Shown in pieces: positions 16,417 through 25,622 of a stretch of DNA of 64,000 nt (position 1 is the first letter of the stretch; each line of letters begins with the position of its first letter). The DNA is taken from assembly GCF_037327425.1 (NCBI RefSeq), contig NZ_CP147846.1, positions 1,798,001 through 1,862,000 of the forward strand, read 5' to 3'. Origin of the DNA: Rhodococcus sovatensis. GTDB taxonomy: Bacteria; Actinomycetota; Actinomycetes; Mycobacteriales; Mycobacteriaceae. The notes below the pieces were generated by a model. It did no database searches and was not told the DNA's origin. It saw only the letters and a list, made by a program, of their open reading frames with translations. Position numbers and translations under genes: made by a program.

Positions 16417-19149
16417 GTGAGTCATTCTGTCGCACTGTCCTTCGAGGACGGCGTCACCCGCTTCATCACCTGCGAGGAGGAACAGACCGTCGCCGACGCC
16501 GCCTACCGGTCGCGGATCAACATCCCCCTCGACTGCCGAGACGGTGCGTGCGGAACATGCAAGGCCCTGTGCGAATCCGGTGAGTACGACGGCGGTACCT
16601 ACCTCGACGACGCGCTCTCGCAGTCCGAATCCGACGAGGGCTACTGCCTTCCCTGCAGCATGAAGCCCACGTCCGATCTCGTTCTTCAGATCGCCAGCAC
16701 CTCGGCGGTGGCGAAAACCCAAGCGGCGACGCATGAGACGGTCGTGACCGCCGTCGAGAAACTCTCTCCCACGACCGTGCGACTTGCCGTCGAGGCCCCG
16801 GCAGGCGGCACACTCGCCTTCCTCCCCGGCCAGTACGTGAACATCACCGTCCCAGGGTCCGAGGAGACCAGGTCCTACTCGTTCAGTTGCGTGTCGGGAT
16901 CGGACGAACTCGAGTTCCTGATGAAACTCACACCGGGCGGCCTGATGTCCACCTACCTGAGCGACACGGCGGCCGTGGGCGACAAGATCTCGTTCACCGG
17001 CCCACATGGAAGTTTCTTTCTGCGCGAAGCTCAGAGACCTGCGCTGCTGTTGGCCGGCGGTACCGGGCTGGCCCCGATCCTGTCGATCCTGCGTACCTTG
17101 GCGGCCGAATCAAGTACTCGTCCAGTGCATCTCGTGTACGGATCGAGCACCGACGACGACGTCGTCCAGCTGGACGAACTCGCCGACCTGGCCGGGACGC
17201 TCGACTCGTTCACGTGGGATCACTGCGTCTCGGATCCCTCGACCACCGCTGCGAACAAGGGGTACGTCACTGCCCTGTTGACCGACGCACACCTCAACGG
17301 CGGTGATGTCGCGGTCTACCTCTGCGGTCCGCCTCCCATGGTCGAGGCCGTTCGAACGCACTTCACCGAGGCCGGCATCGAACCCACTGGCTTCTACTAC
17401 GAGAAGTTCGCACCCTCGTTGGCAGCCGCGAAAGAAAGTCTCGGCGACGAAACAAAATCGGCTACCGAGGATGTGGCGGACGACCACCGGACGACGGTCG
17501 ACGAGCCGATAGATGTATCGGTCGACGCGAAGGTCGTCACCACGGAACAGGCCGCCGACGGAGCTGCCTGGACGCCTGCCTTCGAGGCGCGGAGCATCTT
17601 CGGTCGAGCAGTATTCGGTCCACGCGTAGCGGAACCTCTACACCCGCACAGCACGGGCTTCTCGGCGTCCGAGGAAGTGGACACCATGCGCGCGATCGCG
17701 GGACAGCGCGTCGCGGTGGCCGGTTCGGCGGCCGATCGCAGCCAGTTGGACGACAATTCCGATCTCCTGCTCACGCCGGAAGCGCACTCCGTCGCCGCGC
17801 AACGTATCTGGACCGCCCGAGACGTCCAGCCGCTGGTCGAGCGCATTCCGGAATCGGTACCGGCGTCTGATTCGGGTTCGGGGTACGAGATCGGCGAGGA
17901 ACATCCCTCGGTGCACGAGTCGGATGCGGTGTTCGAGGCCAGGCGCGCTCTCGAACTCGGTGCCCTGGAACTGGTGATAGGCCGGTTGTCGTCACAGCAG
18001 ATCTCCGGTTACCGGTTGCTGGCCGAGACCACCACCCGCTATGTCGACGGTGATCGTTTCGTCGACGCCGCCGCATACACCGAAACCAACGCTGCCTTCC
18101 ACGACTACCTCTTCACCCAGACGGGCAACGAGCATCTGCTGCAGGCTTATCGAGCCCTCGGAGTGAAAGCGGCGATGGAGGACGTGCTGCGCAACGCGAC
18201 CTGGTGCGATCCGCTCTGCGCCCAGGACCACTTGGATATCGTCGACGCGTTCGAGGCCGGGGACCGTGAGCGCGCCCGGACACTGATCGCCGATCACGCC
18301 GACCGCTCGAAGGCGACGATGAAACGCGCTATGCACCAATCCCAGACGAACAAACGTCCCAAGTTCGTCAGCCCGGGCCGATTCGCAGGCAAGATCGTGC
18401 TGATCACCGGCGCGGCTCAGGGCATCGGCGAATGCGTCGCCCGAAGGATCGCTGCCGAAGGGGGATCTCTGATCCTGGCCGACCGATCCGAGTTGGTCGA
18501 ACAGCTGACCGAGGAATTTCACCGAGACGGTGTCGAGGCCGCCCCCGTGATCGCCGACCTCGAAACGTGGGAAGGTGCTTCGTCGGTGGTGAACGCCGCA
18601 CTCGCAGCACACGGACGCGTCGACGTCTCCATTCACGTCGTCGGCGGCACCATCTGGGCCAAACCGTTTGCCGAGTACCCGCCCGAACAGGTCGAGAAGG
18701 AAATCTCCCGGTCGCTCTTCCCGACGCTGTGGTCCTGCCGAGCCGTGATTCCGCGCATGATCGAACGTGGTGCCGGCACCATCGTCAACGTCTCCTCGGT
18801 CGCCACCCGCGGCATCCACCGGGTCCCTTACGCAGCAGCGAAGGGGGGCGTCAATGCCATCACTGCGACTCTTGCCCTCGAGGCGGCACCGCACGGTGTT
18901 CGTGTTGTAGCCACCGCTCCAGGCGGCACCGACGCACCGGCACGACGCGTCGCTCGTGGGCCCGCACCCTCGACTGAGCAGGAAAAAGACTGGTACCAGG
19001 CCATCGTCGACCAAACCGTGGAGTCCTCGCTGCTCAAACGCTACGGAACACTCGACGAGCAAGCCGCAGCGATCTGCTTCCTCGCCTCCGACGAGGCGTC
19101 CTACATCACCGGCACCGTACTCCCGGTGGCCGGCGGCGATCCGGGCTGA
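16417..19149 (+). CDS. benC: BenC-FCD-BenD triple fusion: benzoate dioxygenase reductase, FCD sensor-like domain and cis-diol dehydrogenase
   Basis: A single 910 aa frame. Residues 1-95 are a plant-type 2Fe-2S ferredoxin (C40, C45, C48 plus C77 or C80). Residues 105-335 are the FAD and NAD domains (RSYSFSC, LLLAGGTGLAPILS, LCGPPPMVEAV) of BenC. A low-complexity acidic linker follows (about 340-500). Residues 500-645 match an FCD domain, normally the effector domain of GntR regulators, and keep candidate metal-binding His residues (AAFHD, DHLDIVDAFEAGD, ADHAD). Residues 655-910 are an SDR (TGAAQGIG, NVSSVATRG, VPYAAAKGG), equivalent to BenD, the dihydroxycyclohexadiene carboxylate dehydrogenase. 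No separate benD exists here. No HTH was seen, so the FCD part is probably sensory, structural or allosteric (inference). Confidence 0.9.
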   Translation: MSHSVALSFEDGVTRFITCEEEQTVADAAYRSRINIPLDCRDGACGTCKALCESGEYDGGTYLDDALSQSESDEGYCLPCSMKPTSDLVLQIASTSAVAKTQAATHETVVTAVEKLSPTTVRLAVEAPAGGTLAFLPGQYVNITVPGSEETRSYSFSCVSGSDELEFLMKLTPGGLMSTYLSDTAAVGDKISFTGPHGSFFLREAQRPALLLAGGTGLAPILSILRTLAAESSTRPVHLVYGSSTDDDVVQLDELADLAGTLDSFTWDHCVSDPSTTAANKGYVTALLTDAHLNGGDVAVYLCGPPPMVEAVRTHFTEAGIEPTGFYYEKFAPSLAAAKESLGDETKSATEDVADDHRTTVDEPIDVSVDAKVVTTEQAADGAAWTPAFEARSIFGRAVFGPRVAEPLHPHSTGFSASEEVDTMRAIAGQRVAVAGSAADRSQLDDNSDLLLTPEAHSVAAQRIWTARDVQPLVERIPESVPASDSGSGYEIGEEHPSVHESDAVFEARRALELGALELVIGRLSSQQISGYRLLAETTTRYVDGDRFVDAAAYTETNAAFHDYLFTQTGNEHLLQAYRALGVKAAMEDVLRNATWCDPLCAQDHLDIVDAFEAGDRERARTLIADHADRSKATMKRAMHQSQTNKRPKFVSPGRFAGKIVLITGAAQGIGECVARRIAAEGGSLILADRSELVEQLTEEFHRDGVEAAPVIADLETWEGASSVVNAALAAHGRVDVSIHVVGGTIWAKPFAEYPPEQVEKEISRSLFPTLWSCRAVIPRMIERGAGTIVNVSSVATRGIHRVPYAAAKGGVNAITATLALEAAPHGVRVVATAPGGTDAPARRVARGPAPSTEQEKDWYQAIVDQTVESSLLKRYGTLDEQAAAICFLASDEASYITGTVLPVAGGDPG

Positions 19150-19152
19150 GAC

Positions 19153-21912
19153 ATGACTATCTTGGTTCGATCTCCGGACGCACTCTCGTTCCGCAGATAC
19201 GGTGACGTGATGTCACCCTCACCGTTGATCGGTCGCGGTGAACTGCTGGACGTCCTGGTCCGGGCAGTCGACGCCTCCGGGACGACGTCGACCTTCGTGG
19301 TGATGACCGGACCGACCGGCATCGGTGCATCGTCGATTCTTCGAGAGCTGGAACGGACTGTAGGCACCGAGGGGCACCGCACGGTCGTACGGCGCACCGG
19401 AGCAGTGCCATGGGAAACACAGGTGCCGTTCGGCCTCGTCACGCAGCTCGTCCCCGCAATCGACTTCAGTGGGTCCGATCCGGTCGACTGGGGAAACCGC
19501 ATCGCCGACGCGTTGCCGAGGGATGGGGGAACAGTCCTGCTGATCGATGATGCGCACGACTCCGACCCCGACTCGCTACGTGCGCTCTCCTCGGCCGTCC
19601 GACACCACCGAGCTGCTGGTCTGGCAGTGGTGTGTATCCGAAAAGTGTTGCCGGACGGAAATATCGAGGCCCATCGGGTTCTCGATCGCGCCGCAGACCT
19701 GTCGTTGGCCGTACCGGCACTGACGGTATCGGCCATAGCCGAGCTCGCCGCACTGCAGGGGATAATTCTGTCACCGTCCTCGTCTGCGCACTTGACGCGT
19801 CACACCGGAGGACGTCCTCGACACGCACTGGCGCTGCTGGACGAGGTGCCACGCGACACCTGGAAGAGTGTTCGTCCGGATCTACCCGCACCTGCTTTCG
19901 TGGAGGCCGATGTTCGGTCGACGCTCGAGCTCTGCACACACGAGGCGCGGCGTCTGGTCAGAGCCGTCGCCGTCCTCGACAGCGGCCGCCCGCTGACCAC
20001 GGTGTGCGAGGTCGCCGACATCGACGACCCCTGGCCGGCTGTCGATCTCGCAGAGCAGCTCGGACTTGTAGTCGTCAGGCGCAGCTCCGCTGCGACAATC
20101 CTCGAAGCTCCCGATCGGACGGTCCGCGCGGCCGTGCTCGCGACGATGAGCAGAGTCGAGCGCGCGCACGTGCACCGAGCGGCTGCCGCAGCCGAGGCCG
20201 ACCCGGCCGACCAGCTCGCGCATCTGGTCGAAGCATCGCCGCTGCCCGATCCGCTGGTGTCGGACCGCTTGGACGCACTCGCCGCGTCCCGTGCCGGGAA
20301 AGGTGAATGGGCAACGGCAGCGCGGCTCTACCTCCTGTCGAGTCGGTCGACCGAGGAACCACAGGCGCGAGAGGATCGCCTGGTTCGCGCAGTGGACGCC
20401 CTCATCGGCGCCGGGGACATGCGCACAGCTTCGGATTACATCGCCGAGATCGAAAGTCTTCGCGAAACCCCGACTCGCAATGCCGTTCTCGGATACCTGG
20501 CAATTCTGCGGGGACGGCCCAACGAAGCTGAAGCCCGGCTCACTCGGGCTTGGCAGATGGTGCGGACGCGGCACGATCCCGAGGTCGCTGCCGTGATCTG
20601 CCATCGACAGGTACTGCACAACCTGGCCCGCTGCGACGGTGCCAACCTCGTGTTGTGGGCTGACCGCGCAGTCGAACTCGTCGGAGCCGACCACGCAACG
20701 GCGGTGGAGGCGCAGTCGATTCGAGGTCTCGGGCTCGCGGGCACTGGCCGTGTCGCAGAGGCACTCGACAGTTACCGAGACCTGTGGGGCCACGCCAGCA
20801 CCGGGGCCGTCGGACAGCGCGTGCAGATGGGTGCCGGCTGGCTGCACTTCGCCACGGACCACATCGATCTCGCACGCTCCGAACTCGAAGCCGCAGCACC
20901 GACCGACTTCCTCGGCGGTTCGACTCGAATCTCGTTGTGGGCTCACGGATGGTTGGCTCGCACCTACTTCGTCACCGGCGAGTGGGATGCCGCGCTTCGG
21001 CTGGTCGGTGCAGGTAGCGACCTGGCGGATCGTTCCGGTGCGGCATTGATCGTTCCACTTCTACAGTGGACCGCCACGCAAATTCACGCGCTGCGCGGGG
21101 ACTGGGAAGCCGCCGCGGCAAGCGCGCACCGCGGGGAATCCGGCGCGCGTGACTACGCGATCATGCGAGTGCCCACAGCCTTGGGACGTGCTGCGATCGC
21201 GGAGGCTCGCGCCGACTATGCCGGGGTCATTCGAGCATTGGCACCGTTGACAGAGCAGTGGGCCCACGCCGACGTCTCCGAACCCGGCTTCTGGGCGTGG
21301 CCCGACGTATACGCCAACGCGTTGATAGTCGAGGGCCGACTCGACGAGGCCGACAAGTTCTTGATTCCGCACGAGGCCAAGGTGCGCGAGCGAGGCCATC
21401 GATCTGGACACGCTCGCCTTGCCTGCGCGCGTGGCCGGTTACACGGCGCCATCGGCGACCTCGATTCTGCGCGAGCATCATTCGAGGACGCGCTGGCCTC
21501 GTTGGCACCACTACCCCTGACGTACGATCGCGCCCGAGTCAACTATGCCTACGGTCAGAACCTGCGCAGAGCCGGGAAGCGACGCGATGCCGATGCCGTC
21601 GTCAGCGCCGCTCGCGAGGGCTATCTCGCACTGGGTGCCACCACGTACGTTCGGCGGTGCGACCGTGAGCTCAAGGCAGGCGGTGTGCACGCTGTTCTGA
21701 AGAACCGGGCTCACGACGCGTTGACATCGCAAGAGGATGCCGTCTCGAGTCTGGTCGCCACAGGAATGACCAATCGCGAGGTCGCCGCCGAATTGTTTCT
21801 GTCGGTCAAGACTGTTCAGTTTCATCTGACCCGGGTGTACGCCAAGATGGGCATCCGTTCGAGAGCTGAATTGGCAGCTGCCCGGTCGACCGATGAGGCC
21901 TCGTCAACGTGA
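19153..21912 (+). CDS. benR: LuxR-family (LAL-type) regulator of benzoate catabolism
   Basis: A 919 aa regulator with an N-terminal AAA-like NTPase, a long helical TPR-like middle and a C-terminal LuxR HTH (LTSQEDAVSSLVATGMTNREVAAELFLSVKTVQFHLTRVYAKMGIRSRAEL, from residue 857). Its position between the benCD gene and benK matches the LuxR-type BenR of Corynebacterium glutamicum. The Walker A loop reads GPTGIGAS (53-60): the invariant Lys is Ala59, while Walker B (VLLIDDAH) is kept. ATG 19153 lies 3 bp after the previous stop; an inner ATG at 19210 is also possible. Confidence 0.88.
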   Translation: MTILVRSPDALSFRRYGDVMSPSPLIGRGELLDVLVRAVDASGTTSTFVVMTGPTGIGASSILRELERTVGTEGHRTVVRRTGAVPWETQVPFGLVTQLVPAIDFSGSDPVDWGNRIADALPRDGGTVLLIDDAHDSDPDSLRALSSAVRHHRAAGLAVVCIRKVLPDGNIEAHRVLDRAADLSLAVPALTVSAIAELAALQGIILSPSSSAHLTRHTGGRPRHALALLDEVPRDTWKSVRPDLPAPAFVEADVRSTLELCTHEARRLVRAVAVLDSGRPLTTVCEVADIDDPWPAVDLAEQLGLVVVRRSSAATILEAPDRTVRAAVLATMSRVERAHVHRAAAAAEADPADQLAHLVEASPLPDPLVSDRLDALAASRAGKGEWATAARLYLLSSRSTEEPQAREDRLVRAVDALIGAGDMRTASDYIAEIESLRETPTRNAVLGYLAILRGRPNEAEARLTRAWQMVRTRHDPEVAAVICHRQVLHNLARCDGANLVLWADRAVELVGADHATAVEAQSIRGLGLAGTGRVAEALDSYRDLWGHASTGAVGQRVQMGAGWLHFATDHIDLARSELEAAAPTDFLGGSTRISLWAHGWLARTYFVTGEWDAALRLVGAGSDLADRSGAALIVPLLQWTATQIHALRGDWEAAAASAHRGESGARDYAIMRVPTALGRAAIAEARADYAGVIRALAPLTEQWAHADVSEPGFWAWPDVYANALIVEGRLDEADKFLIPHEAKVRERGHRSGHARLACARGRLHGAIGDLDSARASFEDALASLAPLPLTYDRARVNYAYGQNLRRAGKRRDADAVVSAAREGYLALGATTYVRRCDRELKAGGVHAVLKNRAHDALTSQEDAVSSLVATGMTNREVAAELFLSVKTVQFHLTRVYAKMGIRSRAELAAARSTDEASST

Positions 21913-22064
21913 TTGGAAGACAACAGCTTTCGTCATGCCGAGGTAAGCGCTAGGCAAAGCCCTGGTGTGATTCAGCACACAGTTTGAGACAGTGATTCAA
22001 CCCGCTCGGCCGTCAGCGCCGATTCAGTTTCCAAGCGGTACTCCCTGACCGAAAAGGATCCCCG
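21913..22064 (+). promoter_or_regulatory. benK upstream region with second copy of the bipartite ben element
   Basis: A 152-bp gap between benR and benK. It holds the 21-bp element at 21950-21970, identical to 14375-14395, followed after 14 bp by TGAGACAGTGA (21985). The element lies 94 bp before the benK ATG compared with 62 bp before benA. This implies that benK-benE have their own regulated promoter rather than relying only on read-through. Confidence 0.7.
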
Positions 22065-23414
22065 ATGAATGCCCCGGACTCCACCGAAAACACCAGTTGG
22101 GCCAGCGACCGACACCGCCGAAGTGTGTTGTGGATCGTTGCACTGTCCACGGCAGCCATTGTTTTCGACGGCTACGATCTCGTCGTCTACGGCACCGTGT
22201 TGCCGACTCTACTCGCAGATTCAGCTCAGCTGGGCGCGCTGGATCCAGAGACGGCAGGTGCGCTCGGCTCCTACGCCCTCATCGGAGTCATGGTCGGCGC
22301 GTTGACGGCCGGTGCTTACGGTGATCGGATCGGTCGACGCAGAACGATGTTGACGTGCATCGTCTGGTTCTCGGTGGGGATGGGGGCGACCGCACTCGCA
22401 CAGAACATCACGATGTTCGGGATACTTCGGTTCTTGACCGGTATCGGAGTCGGCGGCCTCGTCGCCACCGTCGGAGCGATGATCGCCGAGTTCGCACCGC
22501 CCGGACGACGAAACTTGTTCAACGCCATCGTCTACAGCGGCATCCCGGCAGGCGGCGTGCTGGCATCGCTGGCCGCGATCACCCTGCAGGATTCGATCGG
22601 CTGGCGCGGCCTGTTCTGGATCGGCGCACTCCCGCTGTTCGTGCTGCTGCCGCTGGCTCTGCTTCGGATGCCGGAGTCACCGCGGTGGCTGTTGGCGCAC
22701 GGACGCGTCGCCGATGCTCAGCAGATCTGTGCTCGAACCGGCATTCCGATGCCTGAGGCCGAACCCGCCATCACCGGGGATCGCGTCGGGTTCGCCGCTC
22801 TGGCTCGCAAACCGCTGCTGCGCCCGACGGCCCTTCTCGGTCTGATGAGCTTCTCCGGCCTATTGCTGACCTACGGCCTCAACACCTGGCTTCCACAGAT
22901 CATGTCCGAGGCCGGATACAACGCCAAGGGCTCACTGTCATTCCTGTTGGTGCTCAACGGCGGTGCCATCATCGGCGGGCTGATTGCCTCTCGTGTCGCC
23001 GACCGCACCGGACCGCAACGCGTCATCGCGGTCACCTTCTGCCTCGCCGCGTTGTCATTGGTTCTGCTGACGCTGAATTTCCCGCTCGGTGTCCTACTGG
23101 TCGCCGTTGCAGGCGCAGGCATCGGGGCCATCGGCACCCAGGTCTTGATCTACGGATTCGTCTCGAACTACTATCCCACCACCGCCCGCGCAGCAGGTGT
23201 TGCGTGGTGCGCCGGATTCGGCCGGCTCGGGGGCATACTCGGACCGCTACTCGGCGGCATCTTGCTCGGAGCCGGCATCGCGTCGTCGACGGCGTTCTAC
23301 ATCTTTGCTGTCGTGGCGCTGCTCGGAGCACTCGTCACGACCGCTGTCCCCGCGGTTCGGGCACTGCGCCAGTCCGATCGAGTATCCAGCGAACCGGTGA
23401 AAGTGGCTGAATGA
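22065..23414 (+). CDS. benK: Benzoate MFS transporter (AAHS family)
   Basis: A 449 aa major facilitator with about 12 membrane segments. The first segment carries the aromatic acid:H+ symporter signature IVFDGYDLVVYGTVLPTLL, and the loop 2-3 motif reads GAYGDRIGRRRTML. It imports benzoate with protons. ATG 22065 follows AAAAGGATCC. Its stop overlaps benE (ATGA, 23411-23414), so two unrelated benzoate carriers are co-translated. Confidence 0.92.
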   Translation: MNAPDSTENTSWASDRHRRSVLWIVALSTAAIVFDGYDLVVYGTVLPTLLADSAQLGALDPETAGALGSYALIGVMVGALTAGAYGDRIGRRRTMLTCIVWFSVGMGATALAQNITMFGILRFLTGIGVGGLVATVGAMIAEFAPPGRRNLFNAIVYSGIPAGGVLASLAAITLQDSIGWRGLFWIGALPLFVLLPLALLRMPESPRWLLAHGRVADAQQICARTGIPMPEAEPAITGDRVGFAALARKPLLRPTALLGLMSFSGLLLTYGLNTWLPQIMSEAGYNAKGSLSFLLVLNGGAIIGGLIASRVADRTGPQRVIAVTFCLAALSLVLLTLNFPLGVLLVAVAGAGIGAIGTQVLIYGFVSNYYPTTARAAGVAWCAGFGRLGGILGPLLGGILLGAGIASSTAFYIFAVVALLGALVTTAVPAVRALRQSDRVSSEPVKVAE

Positions 23415-24658
23415 CGGATATTTTCGAGAGACTGGCATCGAGCGAACTGCCGGAACGTCGCCCGCCGAGTCTGCGTACCCTGCGCGCCGACTTCGGCTGG
23501 CAGTACGTCGGAGCGGGGGCAACCGGCGTGCTGTTCAGCGCGACCGGGCCCGTTGCGGTCATCATGGGTGCCGCAGCAGCCGGGTCGCTCACCGCCGCGC
23601 AGACGGCGTCGTGGGTCTTCGGAGTATTCGTGCTCAACGGCATCCTCACTGTGGTGGCGAGCTGGGTGTACCGGATGCCGCTGAGTTTCTTCTGGACCAT
23701 TCCGGGCACTGTTCTGGTCGGTCAGTCGCTGGCATCGTTGACTTGGCCGGCAGTAGTCGGGGCCTACCTCGCCACCGGGATACTCATCATCGTGCTCGGA
23801 GCCACCGGTGTGGTCTCGAAGCTGATGGCCATTCTGCCGCACAGCGTGGTGATGGCGATGGTCGCCGGAGCGTTTCTGTCGTTCGGAACCGGAGTCGTAC
23901 AGTCTGTTTCGTCCAACGTGCTCGTCGCCGGCAGTATGGTCGTGGCGTGGTTGGCCCTGACCCGATCTGATACTTGGTCGAAACGGGTACCTCCAGTTCT
24001 CGCCGCATTGGTCGCCGGGCTCGGTGCTCTCGCACTGACCGGCGGATACGCCCGAGTGAGCGGCCCGGCGACCGAACTGCCCCTGGTCGGTCTTCCCGAA
24101 CTCGTTGCGCCGTCGTTCAGCGGGGCAGCGATGGCACAGTTGGTGATACCGCTCGCCATCACCGTGGTCGCAGTACAGAACGGGCAGGGTGCTGCAGTAT
24201 TGAATTCTGCGGGCCACCGGCCGCCGATGACCGTCGTCACCATCGCCTGCGGCGTCTGGTCACTTCTGGTCGCGCCGCTGGGTGCGGTGTCGACATGTCT
24301 TGCCGGTCCGACCAACGCATTGCTCGTCGCTGTGGGTGACCGGTCGCGGCAGTACATCGCGGGAATGACCTGCGGCGTATTGGCCATCGTGGTAGGTGTC
24401 CTCGCGCCGCTGCTGGTGCGAGGTCTGGCCGTGGTACCCGCAACATTCATAGCCGCTCTCGCAGGCCTGGCCATGCTCGAGGCGCTGCGCGGTGCATTCA
24501 CTGCCGCGTTCTCCGGCTCGACCGGTCGGCCGGTACTGGCGCCCCTGATCACCTTGCTGGTCACCATCTCCGGTACCGATGTCGGAGGGCTCGGCGCACC
24601 GTTCTGGGGACTCGTCGCAGGTGTTGCAGTGACTTTCCTGCTCGACCGCCGACAGTAG
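23411..24658 (+). CDS. benE: BenE-family benzoate/H+ symporter
   Basis: A 415 aa polytopic membrane protein of the BenE family: TGVLFSATGPVAVIMGAAAAGSLT near the N-terminus and TIPGTVLVGQSLA, plus VVAVQNGQGAAVLNSAGHRPP in the core, which is the family's conserved unwound-helix region. It is a second benzoate carrier at the end of the ben operon. The start overlaps the benK stop, indicating coupling. Confidence 0.92.
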   Translation: MTDIFERLASSELPERRPPSLRTLRADFGWQYVGAGATGVLFSATGPVAVIMGAAAAGSLTAAQTASWVFGVFVLNGILTVVASWVYRMPLSFFWTIPGTVLVGQSLASLTWPAVVGAYLATGILIIVLGATGVVSKLMAILPHSVVMAMVAGAFLSFGTGVVQSVSSNVLVAGSMVVAWLALTRSDTWSKRVPPVLAALVAGLGALALTGGYARVSGPATELPLVGLPELVAPSFSGAAMAQLVIPLAITVVAVQNGQGAAVLNSAGHRPPMTVVTIACGVWSLLVAPLGAVSTCLAGPTNALLVAVGDRSRQYIAGMTCGVLAIVVGVLAPLLVRGLAVVPATFIAALAGLAMLEALRGAFTAAFSGSTGRPVLAPLITLLVTISGTDVGGLGAPFWGLVAGVAVTFLLDRRQ

Positions 24659-24678
24659 AGGCGTTGTTCTGCCGAAAT

Positions 24679-25089
24679 TCAGTCGAGGATTGCGGTTGCC
24701 TCGACCTCTACCAGTACGTCTGGTTCGAAGAGATAGTCGACGCCTATGAGCGAGGCGGGCGGCATGGGAACAGGTAGTCCGATCTCCACAGCGACCTGTT
24801 CGACACCTGCCATGAACTCGGCGATCTTCTCGGGTGCCCACTGGGTGACGTAGAACGTCAGCCGCAATACGTCACCGAACGTCGCGCCCGCACCCGCCAA
24901 GCCGAGCGCGGTGTTATGCAGTGCCTGTGCAACCTGACCCGCAAGGTCGCCCGGGGCCACGGGGGTTCCGTCGGTCCGGCCTGCGATCTGGCCGCTGACG
25001 TGTACGTGGCGCGTTCCGGTGCCTACAGCGACGTGATGGTAAGGCACGTGCTGGGTCATGCCTTCTGGACTGGAATAGGTGACGGACAT
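24679..25089 (-). CDS. RidA family protein (reactive enamine/imine deaminase-like)
   Basis: A 136 aa YjgF/YER057c/UK114 protein: TRHVHVSGQIAGR, QVAQALHNTALGLAGAGATFGDVLRLTFYVTQ and the C-terminal LIGVDYLFEPDVLVEVEATAIL with the conserved E of the active-site pocket. Many RidA proteins hydrolyse reactive enamines; catabolic subfamilies differ, and the R of the classic R-x-C motif is not clear here. ATG 25089 is used because it diverges from the HxlR gene across an 79-bp spacer holding an operator-like palindrome. Confidence 0.85.
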   Translation of the reverse strand: MSVTYSSPEGMTQHVPYHHVAVGTGTRHVHVSGQIAGRTDGTPVAPGDLAGQVAQALHNTALGLAGAGATFGDVLRLTFYVTQWAPEKIAEFMAGVEQVAVEIGLPVPMPPASLIGVDYLFEPDVLVEVEATAILD

Positions 25090-25114
25090 GGAGTTCCCTT
25101 CGATGGTTGCGGCT

Positions 25115-25133
25115 AGGTATAGCATTGATACCT
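25115..25133. promoter_or_regulatory. Inverted repeat between RidA and HxlR genes (candidate operator)
   Basis: AGGTAT (25115-25120) and ATACCT (25128-25133) form a perfect 6-bp inverted repeat with a 7-bp spacer, placed in the middle of the 79-bp divergent region. HxlR regulators commonly bind such dyads and control the divergent gene, so this is the likely autoregulatory site. Confidence 0.55.
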
Positions 25134-25168
25134 GGTACACCAAAGGAACTTCAAGGAGACGTGGTTTC

Positions 25169-25537
25169 ATGACGGATACCTCGGCCGCGCCGGGTGAACT
25201 CACTGTCAGCGCACCCCACCGCGAGCTGCTCGATCAGGTTCTCGACAAATGGTCGCTGGCCGTCCTCAACGAACTCTGCGAACAACCCTGTCGCTTCAAC
25301 GAACTGCGTCGCGCGATCCCGACCGTGACACAGAAGTCGCTCACCGCGACACTGCGCAAACTCGAACGAAACGGGATTATCGAAAGGGTTCTGCTCAGTT
25401 CGCGTCCCGTCGCCGTCGAGTACCGAATCACTCCTCTGGGCAAGACGCTCCGGCCACCGATCGACGTCATCCTGCACTGGGCAACCGACCATATGCCGGA
25501 GATCGAACGAGCTCGCGAGCGCTTCGACCTCGCATGA
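25169..25537 (+). CDS. HxlR-family transcriptional regulator
   Basis: A 122 aa winged-helix protein with the HxlR pattern VLDKWSLAVLNELCEQPCRFNELRRAIPTVTQKSLTATLRKLERNGIIER and VEYRITPLGKTL. It lacks the usual N-terminal redox Cys; Cys residues in CEQPC remain. AAGGAGA at 25153-25159 fits ATG 25169. It is divergent from the RidA-like gene and probably represses it, or responds to a small electrophile (inference). Confidence 0.88.
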   Translation: MTDTSAAPGELTVSAPHRELLDQVLDKWSLAVLNELCEQPCRFNELRRAIPTVTQKSLTATLRKLERNGIIERVLLSSRPVAVEYRITPLGKTLRPPIDVILHWATDHMPEIERARERFDLA

Positions 25538-25622
25538 CCATGAACTGGCCCAGCACGCCGACACACAGTGGAACCCGAGCTCGGTCAGTGCTCACCGCTG
25601 TCATCACGGCTTTGCGACCGGA

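Noticed and set aside
19882..20946. 354-codon minus-strand frame inside benR
   Set aside because: Shadow frame; benR has clear NTPase and HTH motifs on the plus strand.
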